Positions 63,725 through 64,000 of a stretch of 64,000 nt of DNA are shown piece by piece. A program made the position numbers and the translations under genes. The notes under the pieces are model-generated. The model ran no database searches. It was not told where the DNA came from and was given only the letters and a program-made list of their open reading frames with translations. Numbering within the stretch: position 1 is the stretch's first letter; every line of letters begins with the position of its first letter. The DNA comes from Mesosutterella porci (lineage in GTDB: Bacteria > Pseudomonadota > Gammaproteobacteria > Burkholderiales > Burkholderiaceae_F), in NCBI RefSeq assembly GCF_022134585.1, contig NZ_JAKNCT010000006.1, forward strand, positions 62,001-126,000. Direction: 5' to 3'.

Positions 63725-64000
63725 GTAGGCGTCCCTGTGGGGCCGCAGGCGGGGGAGCAGCCCGCCGCGGCTAACGGCCATGAGGTATTTTTCTGTAATA
63801 TTCAAACATCATATCGTGCATTTCGGGACGAGGCTCCCCTTTCTTCTGTGGCGCGCATCCGCGATAATTTCCTGATCAGGCTTCTGCTTAAGCTGATCGT
63901 GCTTCTGCTCACGCTCAAGCCTGACGGCAGCCACTTGTAGGAGGAGAGCCCGCCGCTGTGCGGCGGAAAATGGGCGGCCTCAGGGGATCCGCGCCGTAGA

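Noticed and set aside
62054-63940. 628-residue open frame on the plus strand opposite the unrecognised protein
   Set aside because: Its product is dominated by Arg, Gly and Pro with no fold-like pattern, and it has no ribosome site. The minus-strand frame has alternating helices and a more natural composition. In GC-rich DNA such antisense frames are common.
63848-63940. 30-residue hydrophobic frame starting at a GTG near the end of the window
   Set aside because: No ribosome site and no recognisable pattern. It is the tail of the rejected 628-residue frame.

Overview
This window is a GC-rich, densely packed bacterial chromosome segment. It most likely comes from a betaproteobacterium of the Sutterellaceae/Burkholderiales type. 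Evidence: a Gram-negative trimeric porin of the betaproteobacterial type, the smc-zipA-ligA order, a short H-NS-type protein with the betaproteobacterial C-terminal motif, a GlnD with NT, HD and ACT domains, and an outer-membrane-type dTDP-rhamnose operon. The family-level assignment is inferred from gene content and has not been checked against a database. I see no rRNA, tRNA, CRISPR array or intact prophage.

Layout. 1-8.2 kb: core cell-cycle genes (smc 3' end, zipA, ligA), with the panF-yhdT pantothenate uptake pair inserted on the opposite strand. 8.2-19.8 kb: mostly transport and small enzymes (a methylthioinosine-type phosphorylase, SulP and EamA transporters, a deoxyinosine glycosylase, an NSS transporter, a metallophosphoesterase, thioredoxin with a divergent HxlR regulator, an arginase-fold protein, BioY). 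Two transposon relics lie here: a truncated ISL3 transposase, and an IS-type helix-turn-helix fused in frame to an MFS transporter. 20-37 kb: rubrerythrin, an AlaX editing protein, two paralogous LysR regulators (one divergent from the porin, one divergent from a LysE exporter), a reduced phage-like DdrB/ParB-domain protein, an AAA15 ATPase, glnD coupled to a cytosolic ModA-like protein, and an SLC13/DASS dicarboxylate transporter with a textbook FNR/ANR box upstream.

37-46 kb: a Sel1-repeat protein, an AT-rich gap leading to an H-NS-like gene, a NagD-type phosphatase, an orphan parA/RHH/DUF805 cluster, and a HAD phosphatase overlapping a UvrD-like helicase whose N-terminus looks like a RelE-type toxin fold. 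45.5-51.5 kb: a TetR/CecR regulator divergent from a ybhGFSR-like drug-export ABC operon, separated by a perfect 22-bp palindrome. 51.5-60.9 kb: a YpfJ-type zinc protease, a LysR gene, a 40-residue membrane peptide, and an overlapping operon of a putative glycosyltransferase and rmlA-C-D-B. This is followed by an iron-ADH-fold protein that has lost its metal ligands and a Tat-exported purple-acid-phosphatase-like protein. The window ends with a tandem universal stress protein and an unrecognised 532-residue protein.

The points most worth follow-up are the HTH-MFS fusion, the chromosomal DdrB-like protein next to a Walker-B-altered AAA15 ATPase, the RelE-UvrD fusion, several enzyme folds with eroded active sites (arginase, iron-ADH, HD-like), the glnD-coupled cytosolic substrate-binding protein, and four well-placed operators (FNR box, porin promoter operator, TetR palindrome, trxA/hxlR repeats).
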